Below are positions 34,721-47,200 of a stretch of 64,000 bases of DNA, piece after piece. The DNA comes from Ulva prolifera (lineage: Eukaryota > Chlorophyta > Ulvophyceae > Ulvales > Ulvaceae): positions 4,135,981-4,199,980 of the forward strand of contig CM041203.1 in the NCBI GenBank assembly GCA_023078555.1, in the 5' to 3' direction. The first letter of the stretch is position 1, and the number at the start of each line of letters is the position of its first letter. A program made the position numbers and the translations under genes. The notes beneath the pieces were generated by a model, which was not told the DNA's origin, ran no database searches, and was given only the letters and a program-made list of their open reading frames with translations.

Positions 34721-37375
34721 GGTGTCGCAACGTTCGTGCGCCAGGCCGTTCTCTGGAATGAGCAAGGAGTGTTCGAAGAGAGTAGACAGAGCGTCAATGG
34801 AAACTCAAGGAGGCTTGGCTTCATCTTTAAACGCTTTGAATCTTGACTGTTCATGTCGACATTTATTATGCTGCAGCCGTGTGCCCTTGGGAGGCTAGTC
34901 CTGAGCCAACCTTGACGTCGTCAGGTGCGAGCTCGTTCACTGATGAGCGCTTGGACATCGGCAGAGCTCATGCGATGTAGCTCTCAGCTGATGAGTCATC
35001 CACGGACGAATGGCCGCGGTACCGGTCCGCTGTTCCGGACTCCCGGACCACTTGTCCGAGCTGCATGCTAGGAGAAGGAGCATGCAACAAATCCTGCGCT
35101 TGGCAGCTGGAATGTATCGGGATAACTTCATATGACGGCCGTGATGGGCCCTCCGCCGGAGACTCTCCGAGAGTCTCCGGTCCCCAGCAGCGCGGTGGCG
35201 CCCTACCAGCTCTGGTCGGTGCGTGGCTACAGGGCCACTGTGAACACCTTGCAGCGTGGCCTCTCGCTGCAGCTAGCGGTGTCCCGTGCGTACAGGAGGC
35301 CCCACTGTAAGCTCTGTTACCCAGCCTACAATGTTTGCAGGCTGCCTTCTGGAATCTGTCATGTGATCATACATTGCAGGGTGGTAGGACCATAGGGCAT
35401 ATGCAGCACGCCTTCAGGCCTGCAATGCAGAGCACACCAATTGTGCACATTCCCAAATCCGGCATGCTGTACATAATCTCTGGTGTGACCCATTGCACAG
35501 ATCACCACGTCTGCCGTGTGAACATTCCAGCAATTTCAACTGGGCCATTGCTTCACCTATCTCCTGGAGCTGTGCACAGCCACATGCATCCCTGGCATGC
35601 AACAGACACAGCAGCACCTCCAGCCACGTGCTGTGCACAGCTTACGCAGCCTCTGCGAATGCCTGCTATCACATCGCCCCATGGGGCTGCAGCTTAAGCT
35701 TTGGCAACTAGTGAGCGACTAGACACAGCTGCAGGCACAGAATTGACACAGCCTTTGGACAACTCTGTACTAGTACTATAGCATTCAGCGTCTGCGCCCT
35801 CTAGAGGGTGCAGCTGCACCCTGGAGTGGAAGGCGGGAGGCGGCTCTCAGAGATGGCGCCGGCGCACATGGATCAATATTGATCAGCGCAGCAAGTACAG
35901 GCGCGCCGGCGGCAGGCACCTTAAGCTTCATGACGTGCCTTTACGAAATTCCGGGCCATTGTATATATGATGTGGTCCTGCTGTCACGGGCATACGAGGC
36001 CCACGCGCGCATGCGGGGGTCGATACGGCCGGCCGGCCCTGTTTACATTCACACGGTTTCTGCAACAGGCCTGTCGAAATAGCGTTACAACGTTTAACGG
36101 TGCCTCCAGATAGCTGTTCATGGAGAATGCATTGCACGTTCTGTCCGCGACGCTCATGGCGTCACATGCATGCCACGTCCGCGCTGCTGCTCCACGTCTT
36201 GCATGCCAGCACCACTGGCGCAGGGCAGCTTTGAAGAAATTTTCGAGGCCCCACGGTCCTGCAGCACTCACATGTCCATCAACGCGGCGCGCGCCGCGCG
36301 TTTGCCATTGGGGCTGGGTGTCGGACCACCCCTTGGTGCACCTGGCCACCTGGCGCAATCATCCGCCAGCCAATAGGTTCTCACCTGGCCGCATTGTTCG
36401 AGACCATCGTGTTGCGCACACGGGATGACCTCCGAGTCGCCGCGCAGTAGGAACGTCCGTAGCCGGGGCTGGGACCAGTGTACTCGTGTGGGGATTCTTT
36501 GGGGCTGGGGCTGCAGGGCTGGAGCTTCACAGTGAGTTGAAGGAGTCCTTGTGTGAGATTTCACAAGGGGCCCGGGCCTAGTGCAGTGCACAGATGGTGG
36601 CGCCGGTGGAGGCAGCGAGCCTGGACCCTCGAGGGGGAATCCCACCAGGTTTGTTCTTGCCGCCTCGGCGGCAGCAGGGATAGAGGTACTATGTGCTTGC
36701 TATGGCTCCGCGGGTAGCTGGATCTGGTGCCTGTATGCTGGCATGGTGATGCAGTCTTTCAGACTTGGTTCAGTTGTGGTGGTTTTGCGCTTCAACTTGG
36801 TCATCCGTGTGTTGCTGTGAGGCCGCGCTAGAGTGGCCGGGGCATCTGCGGGCTGTTCTCGCCATGCCGGCAGTGCTGGTGTGATGAGGCCTCATCCTGG
36901 GTGGCAAGGTGATGAAACATGTACCAGTCCGAATGCCTGCGGTGCGACCTGCCTCTTCGACTCTGCAGCTGCACATGTAACACACATCCAGATTTTCTTT
37001 ACTTGGCGGTGCACATCCTCATTCGTGCAGCCGCCAATTGAGCTGGCCTCCAGTGGCCACGCTGCAAGGCCGCTGCCCTGCTGCAAATTCTCCTTGCTTG
37101 CAAAGATCTTGGCTTTTGTTTGGCAACTCTGGTTGTGAGGGAAGGCATCATGCTGCAGCATCGTGGACTCTTCAAGCAGGATTGCGAAACTGGACAGCTT
37201 CCGTGGAGTCCGCGCATGCTGAAGCTGAGAGGCAACGACAGGACAGAAACATGCTTCTGCTTGGTGGCCAGCATTTGCTACAGGAACGTCTGCTAGAGGA
37301 AGATCAGCCAAGCCTGCTCGGTGAGGCACAAGCAAGCTTCTCGGTCCCTTGTGGTCACCGCTGCAGATCGGCGGA
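34721..37375. other. Spacer between DUF4246 copies 2 and 3
   Basis: The first ~950 bases are the upstream region of copy 2 and align in blocks with the upstream region of copy 3 (for example CACCTATCTCCTGGAGCTGTGCACAG near 35555 versus the sequence near 43205). The remaining part to 37375 shows no gene I recognise; the minus-strand frame 36892-37437 lacks codon bias and family features. Confidence 0.45.
34991..34999. promoter_or_regulatory. ATGAGTCAT bZIP-type palindrome upstream of DUF4246 copy 2
   Basis: 271 bases upstream of the inferred ATG (34720), in the context GCTCTCAGCTG-ATGAGTCAT-CCAC shared with copies 1 and 3. Confidence 0.65.
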
Positions 37376-40300
37376 TCAGTGCTCGCAAAAGTTAAATGTC
37401 CGCTCAAACACTGCATCAGTGACCCCCTTCGCGACACGGCCCCGTTCCACCATCAGTTCTAGCCGCAGCTCCTTTGCCCGCGCCAGAGACACCGGGAACT
37501 CCCGCAGCGCGTCAAGCCTCTCCTTTACCTCCTCCGGCACCTGGCTCCCCAACCGCGACGCCGCATCGTGCCACTCCATCTGCTGCGGCGGCACGTCACG
37601 CGTTGACAGCACCCGCTTCTGAGGGTCAACCAGGAAGGCGACGGCGATGGTGCGGTGGCCGGGGCGCGAGGCGTCCGCGAGTCGGAACGGCGCGACGCGG
37701 TGCTGGAAGACGTTGGGCCAGCACAGCATGCGGCCAGGCGAGCACAACACAGACCCCAGCGGCTCGTTCATAGGCCCCTCGTTCTCCATGGCATACATGT
37801 TCTCAATGCCGGCATCGTCTGCACAGCATTCACAGCACTTTTGTTTGGGACATAGCAACGCATGCACACGCAGCCTACTAGTAAGTGCACGCAGCCACAC
37901 TGTCTGAGGTCAAGACACGAGGCAGCCTACACATGCAGTGCATGCACAAGCGCAAGGGCCGGTGCCGGAGCGCCCGCACCGTTCTGTTCGTAGACGGGGT
38001 CGGCGACCATGGTGCGGAAGTGGAGGCGGCTGTCGGAGATGTTGTCGGCGGCGAGGTAGGCGATGCAGGAGGCCGCGATGGCCTCGTTCTCCATGCCCTC
38101 CACGTGCCACGATCCCCCACCGTACTCCGGCCGCTCCGGCGTCAGCACGATCTCCGCATACTTCACCACCACCTGCACGGCAACAGCAGCAGCTAGCCTG
38201 ACCTGACATTGATGTATACTATAACTAGGTAAGGCCATATGCCCTTGTAATTACAGCCACACACTGGCAGGAGCCATCTCTGTACAGATGCAAAACAGCC
38301 CACGATATCCAGGCGAGGGAGGTTTTGCGGACTGATCACATCCTGCAGCTGATGTAAACGTTCCGCACATTCGAGCATCACGGCCAGTTGTTCGGTCACG
38401 GCCGCAGCAAAGACGTGTAGCACAGTCTCCGGCACGTGCCGGATCACACAGGCCAGCCAAAAAGGCCGCCGGACACCCCGACCACCCAAAGCCTTCAAGT
38501 TGCAGCAGTAGCGGTCATGGTGAATCTGACAGGGCGCAGCAGGGAGTACCTGGAGGTCGCGGCCGCGCAGGTCGACGCGTGGCGGCGGCGGCGGCGGCTC
38601 AAACCGCTCCGGCAGCACCGGCCCAAGGAACACCCGCCGCTCATGGAACAGATCGTACAGCGCCTCCTCCTTCCTGTACGTCACACCGTCAGGCAGTTCG
38701 TCGTCATCCAGGTCTGCTAGGCGCTGATCAGGCGGCGGCTCGGACGCCTCCGCACCGGCGCCGCGCTTGTCTCCAGCAGCACCGTCGACGTCCTTTGCGT
38801 CTCCGCTAGCTGCAACCTCGGTCGGAGCCTCCCCAGGCATGGACAGCGGATGAGCCTCGCAGTGCTGCGCGCCGTCGTGCTGTGCCTTCAAGTTTTCGTG
38901 TTGCGCATAGCCGTGCTGTGGCTTGTCGTGCTGTGGCTTGGCGTGCTCTGGCCCGGCCTGCTGCGCCTCAGCGCGCTGCGCCGCAGCGTGCTCAGCATAC
39001 CACTCGCGCAGCAGCTGCTCTGCCTCCCCGGACGCTTTCATGTCCTCCCACAGCTCCTCCTCGCAGGCAGGCGACCACCATGCGTGGTTGTCCTCCGGCA
39101 CAACGTACACGCGCTGCGGCTGCTGCGTGGCGGCAGACAGGGTGCGCTCGAGGAGGGGCAGCATGCGGCCGAGGAGGCGCGCGGTCGCAGCGTACAGCGC
39201 GGCGTGGCGCTCGGGGTGCATGTTGTTCACGTACGAGTCAAACACGACTCTGCCGTCCGCGCCGACGAGCACCTCCGCCGGCAGCCACTGGAACTTGTCC
39301 GACTTGAACTTTGTCGCGGCAGGGGCAGCGTCAGCGCCGATGACGTCTCCAGAGCCCATGTCGGTCTTCCAGCTGCAGAAGCGTCGCGAGAACCACGACT
39401 CTGTCGCTGCGACGGCTGATGCGATCTCAGCGCGGCTGCTGCCGGTAGCTGCAGGTGCCAGCTCTGCGGGTGCACCATATGCATGGTCACCAGCGCTCTT
39501 CTCGCCCGTACATGTTGTGCCAGGCGCTGCATCTGTGGTGCCATCGCCGGCCGTCGCCGCTCCGGATCCACCTGCGGCATCTGCCCTGTCACACTCGACA
39601 GGGAACCTCAGCCACTCTGCAGGGAGCCTCAGCCATACTATCGTGGTAGCACACACACAGCCCCCCATACCCCGCAACGACAATCACACTTGCAGGCCCC
39701 TCGCACCCCGTCCCCCAGACCCCTGAAAGCACACGCAGCCCAGGCCACAAAGCCAAACACACAGAGACACCCACAACAATCCCGGGGAGGCCCCAGCCTC
39801 CCGGAGCGCGCCTGCACCCCGGTCGCCAACTCTCAGGGCTCAAGCAGTGTGATGAGTTGAGAAAAGAAATCTGTTGCACTCTGGACACGAGTTGCACCCC
39901 AGAACTGCACTCGCATGCATGTAGGCGTAGGAGTGCCCGCCGGAGACCAAAGTAGCAATTCAGCAAGGCGCACCGGGCCTGCAGGCTGCAGGGTCTAGAC
40001 CTGCTGCGTGTCACTCCACTCCTCAAGAGCCATTGGCATTGCAATTTGGTACTACTATTAGTAAGCAACAGGGGTGGCGACAAGAAGCTCTTCCTGGCGG
40101 CGGAAGTAGCACGGCACGCTGCGGCCCGTGGATTATCTGCCGTGTTTCAAAGCCGCATCTTGAGCGGCCATCAGGGGTCGATGTGATGGGGGGGTGGCAC
40201 ATTTGACAGGCCGCTATCGCAGGGTGAGCAGAGACGCGCAACTCGCTCGTTTGAACCCCCGAATTCTTGTACATGCATCGTGCATCATGCATGCTCACAG

Positions 40301-42364
40301 CCAGCAGAGGAGGCACCTGCCCGGGCTGATGCGGCGGCTGATGTTGCTGCACCAGCGGCTTCGGCAGCAGGCGGAGCTCCGGACTGCGTGCCCTGAGCCT
40401 CTCCGCCGGGCTGCGGGCGGTGTGGGTCAGTGGCAGCCGCGGCAGGCGGCAGGCGGCGGGAGAGGCCGTAGGTGAGGGGGAAGAGGGACGGGTGCACCAG
40501 GTCCAGCACCTGCACTGCCAGACACATGTGTGTGCTTCATAAATATATCCGCATGACTTGTGGACTGGGGGCCCGTTGATTCGGAGTTGTCAACATCCTC
40601 TTCACTGAAGCGTCTGCACAACATGCACTTAGCGCTAAGACAATCCAGATAGACTAGACTTTACTTTATATGCCATATGGTGTGTTGGAGCATACACGTG
40701 AGCGCCCATATATAAGCAGGCGCTGCCCTGGTGCAGTGCACATGCATGTGCACATGCGTATGAACATGCGGCAGAGTCAACATCGTGTCAGCCCGCACAG
40801 CCGCGGTGCGCAGGTCGATGGCATCGAGTTTGCGTTTGTATCAGAGCAGGGCCGCGGGGCCCAGCTTTACTGGGGCTGCAGCTGCCGCCCTAATTATAAG
40901 ATCAAATACCGGATTGTGGAACGGCAGCCTGCCGTTCTTCAAACTGAGTTTGACGAGTGTATACGTCTTGTTGACTGCATGGTGGCCAGACGACAGATGC
41001 ATGCATGTACATACAGCTGCATCGTCAGCAGACCGCTGTGACCGCTGGTACGCATGGTGGCCAGACGACAGATGCACGTGCATGCATGAACATACAGCTG
41101 CATCGTCAGCAGACCGCCCATTCTGTCGGGAGAGGTTCAGGCTACGGAGGCGCCTGCGGCAATATGCAGGCCTGGAGCGGGCGCCACGGCGTGGTGCATG
41201 CATCGCGGGCCGCACCTGCTGCTCGGAGCCGGGGTGCCAGTCCCTCTGGTCGTCTGGGACGTCTCTGAGGGGCTGAAGGGCGGCGAGGAGGTGCTGCTGT
41301 AGGCCGCTGCCCAGGGCGCAGTCGCTCTCAAAGACCCCCGGCACAGGGGACGGGCGAATGCCGTCCTCCCCACACTGCCGAGCTTGGTGCCTGAGCTGCT
41401 GCATGGCCGGGCGGGCGCAGTCAGGGATGTGGGGCAGGGGTCCAGAGCATGGGCTCGCATAGTGACAGGCCTGCCAAGGGCGCTGCTAGCTACAGGTAGC
41501 CACATGCTTGGAGTCGTGATCATTCTTGACTAAAATTGAATCATCAGTGTTCGAAGCCTAGCAGCATGGGCGTTGGCCAGAGCATCATTGAACCATGGAG
41601 CTGCTCCATTGGGGCATGTCAGGCGCGCTATGTGAGGCGAGCTAGCTATGCAGCATACAGGGCCCACCAATCTTGAATTGAGGGAGTTTTAGCATGTACG
41701 AACCAAGCTCATGCCTCTGAGATACACATGTATGGCACTGAAGTAGGTGCACGGCAAATCAGCATGTATGTGCTTGCCCTGCAGGCTGAAGCAGCCAGCT
41801 TATGAACGATAGCGTCAGGCGCTGCCAGAGATCGCTGCGCCAGTATGTGAAAGTGCCACCGCGGTGAACAGAATCATGCATCAGATCTTGTGGATGGCTG
41901 ATTTTCCTAACAACCCTGATTGGGGCAGATGTTGAATGTGGCAGATGTCCGTGGGGGTGGCTGCAGTGCTGAACCATGCTGGCTGGCGGAGCACGAGCTT
42001 GTCAGAGCATGTCGAGGGTGCAGTTGCTGACAAACTATACGCAATACAGCACAGGTATAAGAAGGACGCCAGAGCAGCAGGCAGCTTGCACCTGGAGAGC
42101 GAAGTCAAACATGGCATGGTCCACGTCCTGCTGTGACGCTTCCGCCTGCCAGCGCTCAACGATTTCGGAAAAGAACACTTTCTCCCACCAAACAGGCTTC
42201 TCTCTGATCGCACTGGTGAAGCTGTCGAGCGTTCTTTCGAGCACAGTCCGGGGATCCGGGATCACCATGTCCTCCAGAGCGTCAGTCTTGTACCTGCCAA
42301 TATCAATTGCGTCCCTTCCCAGCCATGGACCTGGAAACCGAGGGAGAGGCTCTTCCGGAAGCAT
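37376..42364 (-). CDS. DUF4246 family protein, copy 3
   Basis: Predicted exons are 42364-42092, 41398-41216, 40509-40317, 39571-38550, 38172-37980 and 37818-37376, giving 768 aa, the longest copy. Hallmarks are all kept: REKPVWWEKVF, DWHPGS, VHPSLFPLTYGLSRR, FQWLPAEVLV, SYVNNMHPERHAALY, WHVEGMENE, QHRVAPFRLAD and FLVDPQKRVLST. The extra length is in exon 4 (38849-38975), where a linker has repeated K/A-x-QH units (HAKPQHDKPQHGYAQH), a short imperfect tandem expansion between the two conserved halves of the domain. Intron 2 holds an ~80-bp tandem duplication (40980-41120) and an R1 copy. Its upstream region resembles that of copy 2, so these two are sister duplicates. Likely the same reaction as the other copies, unknown substrate. 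Confidence 0.85.
40571..40672 (-). repeat. Dispersed repeat R1, copy d (inverted)
   Basis: CCCGTTGATTCGGAGTTGTC and, further on, AATCCAGAT...TTTACTTTAT correspond to the reverse complement of copy b, including the GTAAA run. It lies in intron 2 of copy 3. Confidence 0.65.
40980..41120. repeat. Two-unit direct repeat in copy 3 intron 2
   Basis: GGTGGCCAGACGACAGATGC...CATACAGCTGCATCGTCAGC occurs twice, about 80 bases apart, with only small changes around the GCATGCATG core. Confidence 0.9.
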
Positions 42365-42640
42365 GGTTTCTGATCGTACATGCGAGGCCTGACTCGAAGA
42401 CTACGCAAGTGCGAGTAGACGACTCAGGCATCAGCGTCTATGGCGACTTTACTGCGGCTTTCAACGCTTATAGAATTGGCCAAAGTGGGCATTTATAAGG
42501 TCGAAGCCGTCTGCCATTAGCAGACAGTCCTGCGCCAATCTTGTCGACGTCAGGTGCGAGCACGTTGAACACCGCGACGTGCTCGAACGCTGATGAACGC
42601 TGGAGCTTCGCCCGAACTCCGGCGTTGTAGCTCTCACCTG

Positions 42641-42649
42641 ATGAGTCAT
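42641..42649. promoter_or_regulatory. ATGAGTCAT bZIP-type palindrome upstream of DUF4246 copy 3
   Basis: 277 bases upstream of the inferred ATG (42364), context GCTCTCACCTG-ATGAGTCAT-TGAC. Confidence 0.65.
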
Positions 42650-44060
42650 TGACCCTTCCACCTGCACGAAGTGGATGCGGTACCGGCTTGCGGTTCCGGA
42701 CTTGCTGGACCACTGGTCGGAGCAGAAAGCGAGGGCAAAACAGACCTGCGACGCGTTCTGCGGTCATCCCAAACATCAGTCTTCAGTCGCCTTCATGTCG
42801 CATGTCATGAGCTTTCTGATTCCCAGCAGCGCCATCAGCGTGCTGCCTCTCTGATCAGTAGCTACAGGGGCACTGTAAACACCCACGGTGCTCGTGTTGC
42901 ACCGTCTCGTGTTGCAGACATCGGTGACCCGCACGTAAAGCTGCCCCCACTGTAACTTCTGTTCCTTATCCTGGTATTTCGGCCAGCTGCATTCTCGAGT
43001 CGTGCCTGCAGCTGTGATCATGCATTGTTGTGCCCGTGGGGGCTAGCTGGGGGCTAGCTCGACACGCATCCATACCTGATCAAGGCCGGCAATGGGAAGC
43101 ACACCAACAGCTGTGTACAGTCACAGCAGTGGTCGACAGCAGATGACATGCTGTCTGATTGCGACGTCTGTTGAGTGAGAGCTCCAGCACTTCTGGCCGG
43201 TGCTTCACCCATCTCTGGGAGCTGTGCACAGCCATGTGCAATTGCTTCAGCTCTGCGACATGCGTGCTGCACATGCTGCAGACACAGCAGTCCCTCTAGC
43301 CGCGTGCTGTGTACAGCTCACACAGCATCTGCACATGCCTGTACAGCACTCTAGCTTCAGGTTGCACGGGCGATGTGGAGACAGCTTTCTCACCCAGCTG
43401 GCAGCTAGCAGCTGTCACAGTATCGATGCTGTACACAAATTTTGCATGACTGCTACGAAATATGCATGCACTGCCGGGCATAGTGCATTGACTGCAAAGG
43501 CATCAGCCTCTGCACCTCAGGGAGAAGACAGATGACCGACACAGCAATTGACAACTATGGCAATTGCGCGATACATCCATGGTGCCATACAGAAAAATCA
43601 ATCTGGATTTCCTTACCCGCACTTACGGGGACTGCCACAACAGCTGCACGGAGGACTATGTTCCGCGTGGTGCTAGCACTGTACGAAGCCTTGTACAACC
43701 ACAGAGCAGCGTCACATGCCAGCACACAGCACGGCTTGGCAATCCCTCAGCAAATGAAAGTATGTTTTGCTCACACCCCCCAGGGGTCAGCATCGGAGCA
43801 GACGCCCCATCATGTGGAACAGCTGGCCACCACAGAAAAACAATTTAATCAGCACGTTAGGATCGCCGATCTCTCTTTATTGCTGCTGGCTACCCAGACC
43901 GCTGGCTCGCCTTTCGGCACAAACCCGGTTGGAATGCCCTCACGGTGCTGCTCACGCACCACCACGTGGTACCCCCCTCCAGGTGCATGCCAACACGCTG
44001 CACTCTCCTGAGCTCTGTCCATGCGCCACCGTGGCCACGTGCCATGCTGGCCACCGGTGG

Positions 44061-44157
44061 CCACCGGTGTTGGGCCGAACCACACAGACCAATTCCGCAT
44101 GTGTCGGTCTAGGAACAGGATGGTAGCCCCAAAATTTCTGCATGCCGGCCCAATACG
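44061..44157. mobile_element. MITE-like element, copy M6 (degenerate)
   Basis: CCACCGGTGTTGGGCCGAAC...CCAATTCCG...GTCGGTCTAG resembles one half of the MITE; the far end is eroded (GGCCCAATACGG). Confidence 0.4.
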
Positions 44158-44228
44158 GCCACAGAGCGGTCGTCGCGCATCATGCACCTCCTCACTTCTC
44201 CTGGGGCAGTGTTCCAACCCGATCATAA

Positions 44229-47200
44229 TCAATGCTCACAGAGGGAAAACTCCCGCTCAAACAGGTCCTCATTCAGCTCGCTCACAGCCGTGCGCCGCTC
44301 CTCCATCAGCTCCAGCCGCAGCTCCTTCGCGCGCGCCAGAGACACCGGGAACTCCCGCAGCGCATCCACCTTCCGCTTGACCTCCTCCGGCACCAGACTC
44401 CCCAGCCGCGACGCCGCGTCGTGCCACTCCATCTGCTGCGGCGGCACGTCCCGCGTCGACAGCACGCGCGTCTTGGGGTCGACGAGAAACGCGACGGCGA
44501 TGGTGCGGCGGCCGGGGCGGGAGGCGTCCGCGAGGCGGAACGGCGCGACGCGGTGCTGGAAGGCGTTGGGCCAGCACAGCATGCGGCCCGGCGCACACAG
44601 CACGGACCCCAGCGCCTCGTTCATCGGCCCGTCTCTGACCATGTCGTACATGAGTTTTGTGCCGTCATCATCTGCACAGGAGCACGGCAGCTCTGGTCAA
44701 ACTATTCAGAGTGCAGGGCCACACGCAGGGACTGTCGCTGGTCACGTCACCGTTGAATCAATGTTGAACCGGAACTCACTCTTGAGGATGGAAGTGGTCC
44801 CACAAGAGCAAGTGGAGATGGCGGAGGGGAACATGCATGCTGAAGATCGGTTCTGGCCGCATCCGCAGCTCGCGCATGCCTGCCGCAGCGGCAAAAGGTC
44901 GGCGTGGTCAGTGCAAGCCCGCGGCACAGGAGCCTGGCGATCGTGAGCCAGCGGCTGGAAGCCCCTATGACCTGGCTGCTTGGCCCGCTATGGCTTGCGT
45001 GCAGGTTTACTATTCAGAGGTGGCGACAGCATCCACCGCATGCCCCTGAGGCTACAGGTGCGTTTGCATGCCATTGGAGGCGGCAGGCCTGCTATGGCGC
45101 GCAACATGCATGCCTTCAGGCCTCAAGCCAGACTGCCTGCCTCTGTATCGGAAGAGCACGAGGCAGTGCCGCGGTATACACTCTGCACGTGGCAGGTCCA
45201 GCTGTTTGTCGCTGCCTTGGCCCAGCGGAACCGGCAGCGGCCCCAGACTGACAATCCGTGTGAATATCGAGGTGCACTGGTGAGGCTGCCCTAGCACGCG
45301 GCCATGGTCAAGTGGAGTTGAGTAAATCTGGAGCCACCCAGCCGGATGCTTAAGAGGACACTGACAGCTCCACAGAAACGGAACCATGTGGTTCCTACCT
45401 TGTCTCTGTTGGCAACCTTCCGAGCACGATCAGCCGATGCACAAGGGCGCGCAGATCACTGTGGCATGCAAACCACATATTGACCGCTCACAACACTCCA
45501 GCTGGACCATCGCTGCCTTGGCCCACCAGAGGTTGTCAAGCCCCTACATGGTTAGTGCGTGTCGGGTTCATAGTACGTGGTCTCCGCTACCAAGATTTCA
45601 AGGCGGCGCAGCCGCCACACTGAGGAGCACCGATAACTCAAGCATGCACGTCACAGTCTGACGCCTCACAACACTGGCGCCAAACTCGCATAACCGCGAC
45701 CTCAGCTCCATGATTGCCAGAGGCGGAGGGCCGCACCGTTCTGCTCGTAGTCAGGGTCGGCGACCATGGTGCGGAAGTGGAGGCGGCTGTCGGAGATGTT
45801 GTCGGCGGCGAGGTAGGCGATGCAGGAGGCCGCGATGGCCTCGTTCTCCATGCCCTCCACATGCCACACCCCGCCTCCGTACTCCGGCCGCTCCGGCGTT
45901 AGCACGATCTCCGCATACTTCACAATCACCTGCACAAGGCTGCTGGTTTGCATATATGGTCAGATGCAAACGCAGTGCAGAAGCGGGATGCAAAGCCGTG
46001 GGTTTCCATGCTCCAGCCGCCCCAACACTTTGGGCCGACAGACAAACTTGATAAGATGACACATGCATCAGCACCCGTGTCCATATGACTGTCCATATCA
46101 CTCGTGAACGATATCGCTCACGAGTGATTTGCATCCTTCAGTGACATTGATATGCGCAGCGCGCAGCGCACCTGCAGGTTGCGCCGCCGCAGGTCGACAC
46201 GCGGCGGCGGCGGCAACGGCTCAAACCGCTCCGGAAGCGTCGGCCCGGCCCACACGCGTCGCTCGCGCAGCAGCGCTTCAACCTTGTACCACACTTGCTG
46301 CATCAGAACCTCGTCCGATACGTCGGGGTCTCCCGCAGGGCCTTGGGCGCGCCTCGCCGCTTCGCCGTCTTCTCCGGCCGCCACCGCAGCCGCCACAGCC
46401 GCCTCTATCCTTTCGGCACCCCGCTGCAGCAACTGCGCACGCTGCGCACGCCACACTGGCTTCAACCTCTCCGCCTCGCCGGAGGCACATAGGCTCTCCC
46501 ACAGCTCAGTCGGACTCGCCGGCGACCACCAGGCATCCGTTTCCTCCGGCACGATGTACACCCGCTGCGGCCGCTGCGCGGCGGCGGATAGGGTGCGCTC
46601 GAGGAGGGGCAGCATGCGGCCGAGGAGGCGCGCGGTCGCAGCGTACAGCGCGGCGTGGCGCTCGGGGTGCATGTTGTTGACGTACGAGTCAAACACGACT
46701 CTGCCGTCCGCGCCGACGAGCACCTCCGCCGGTAGCCACTGGAACTGGGCCGATTCGTAGCGTGTGGGTCCGGGGGCCTCGTCGGCGTCGATGACCTCGC
46801 CCGCCCCCATCTGTGTCTTCCACGCGCCAAACCCGGGTGAAAACCACGACTCTGCCCGCGCAGCGGTCGCCGCGCATTCTTCGCGGGTGCGTCCCGTCAG
46901 GGACGTCGCATTGGCAGCGGCCGCAGCTGAACCTCGCATGATGCTCTGTCCAGGGCCCCGCGCCCGGGCTCCGGCGGGAGGGGCTGCCGGCGGGGGGGTC
47001 GGGGGAGCCCCGCTAGCTGCAGCAGTCGTGGGGTCACGGGTGAGCGCAGAATGCAGCAAAGCGCAGACCCAACAGGGCCAAACATGTGAAGCAGGAGGTG
47101 TTCAGGCTTGCGTGAAGATGGAATACTAGAAGTACAGCGCATGAACTAGGTGAACGCCCGAAATATGTGAGGCTGAGAGCGGACCTGATGCTGCAGCAGC

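Larger units (their letters stand above)
42365..44228. other. Spacer between DUF4246 copies 3 and 4
   Basis: It starts with the copy 3 upstream region, which aligns with that of copy 2. A degenerate MITE (M6) is near 44061-44157. No gene is recognised; frames at 43054-43274 show weak similarity to 35414-35638 because the DNA is duplicated. Confidence 0.45.

Noticed and set aside
36892..37437. 181-aa minus-strand open frame
   Set aside because: No motif, no codon bias, and it runs into exon 6 of DUF4246 copy 3 in a different frame.
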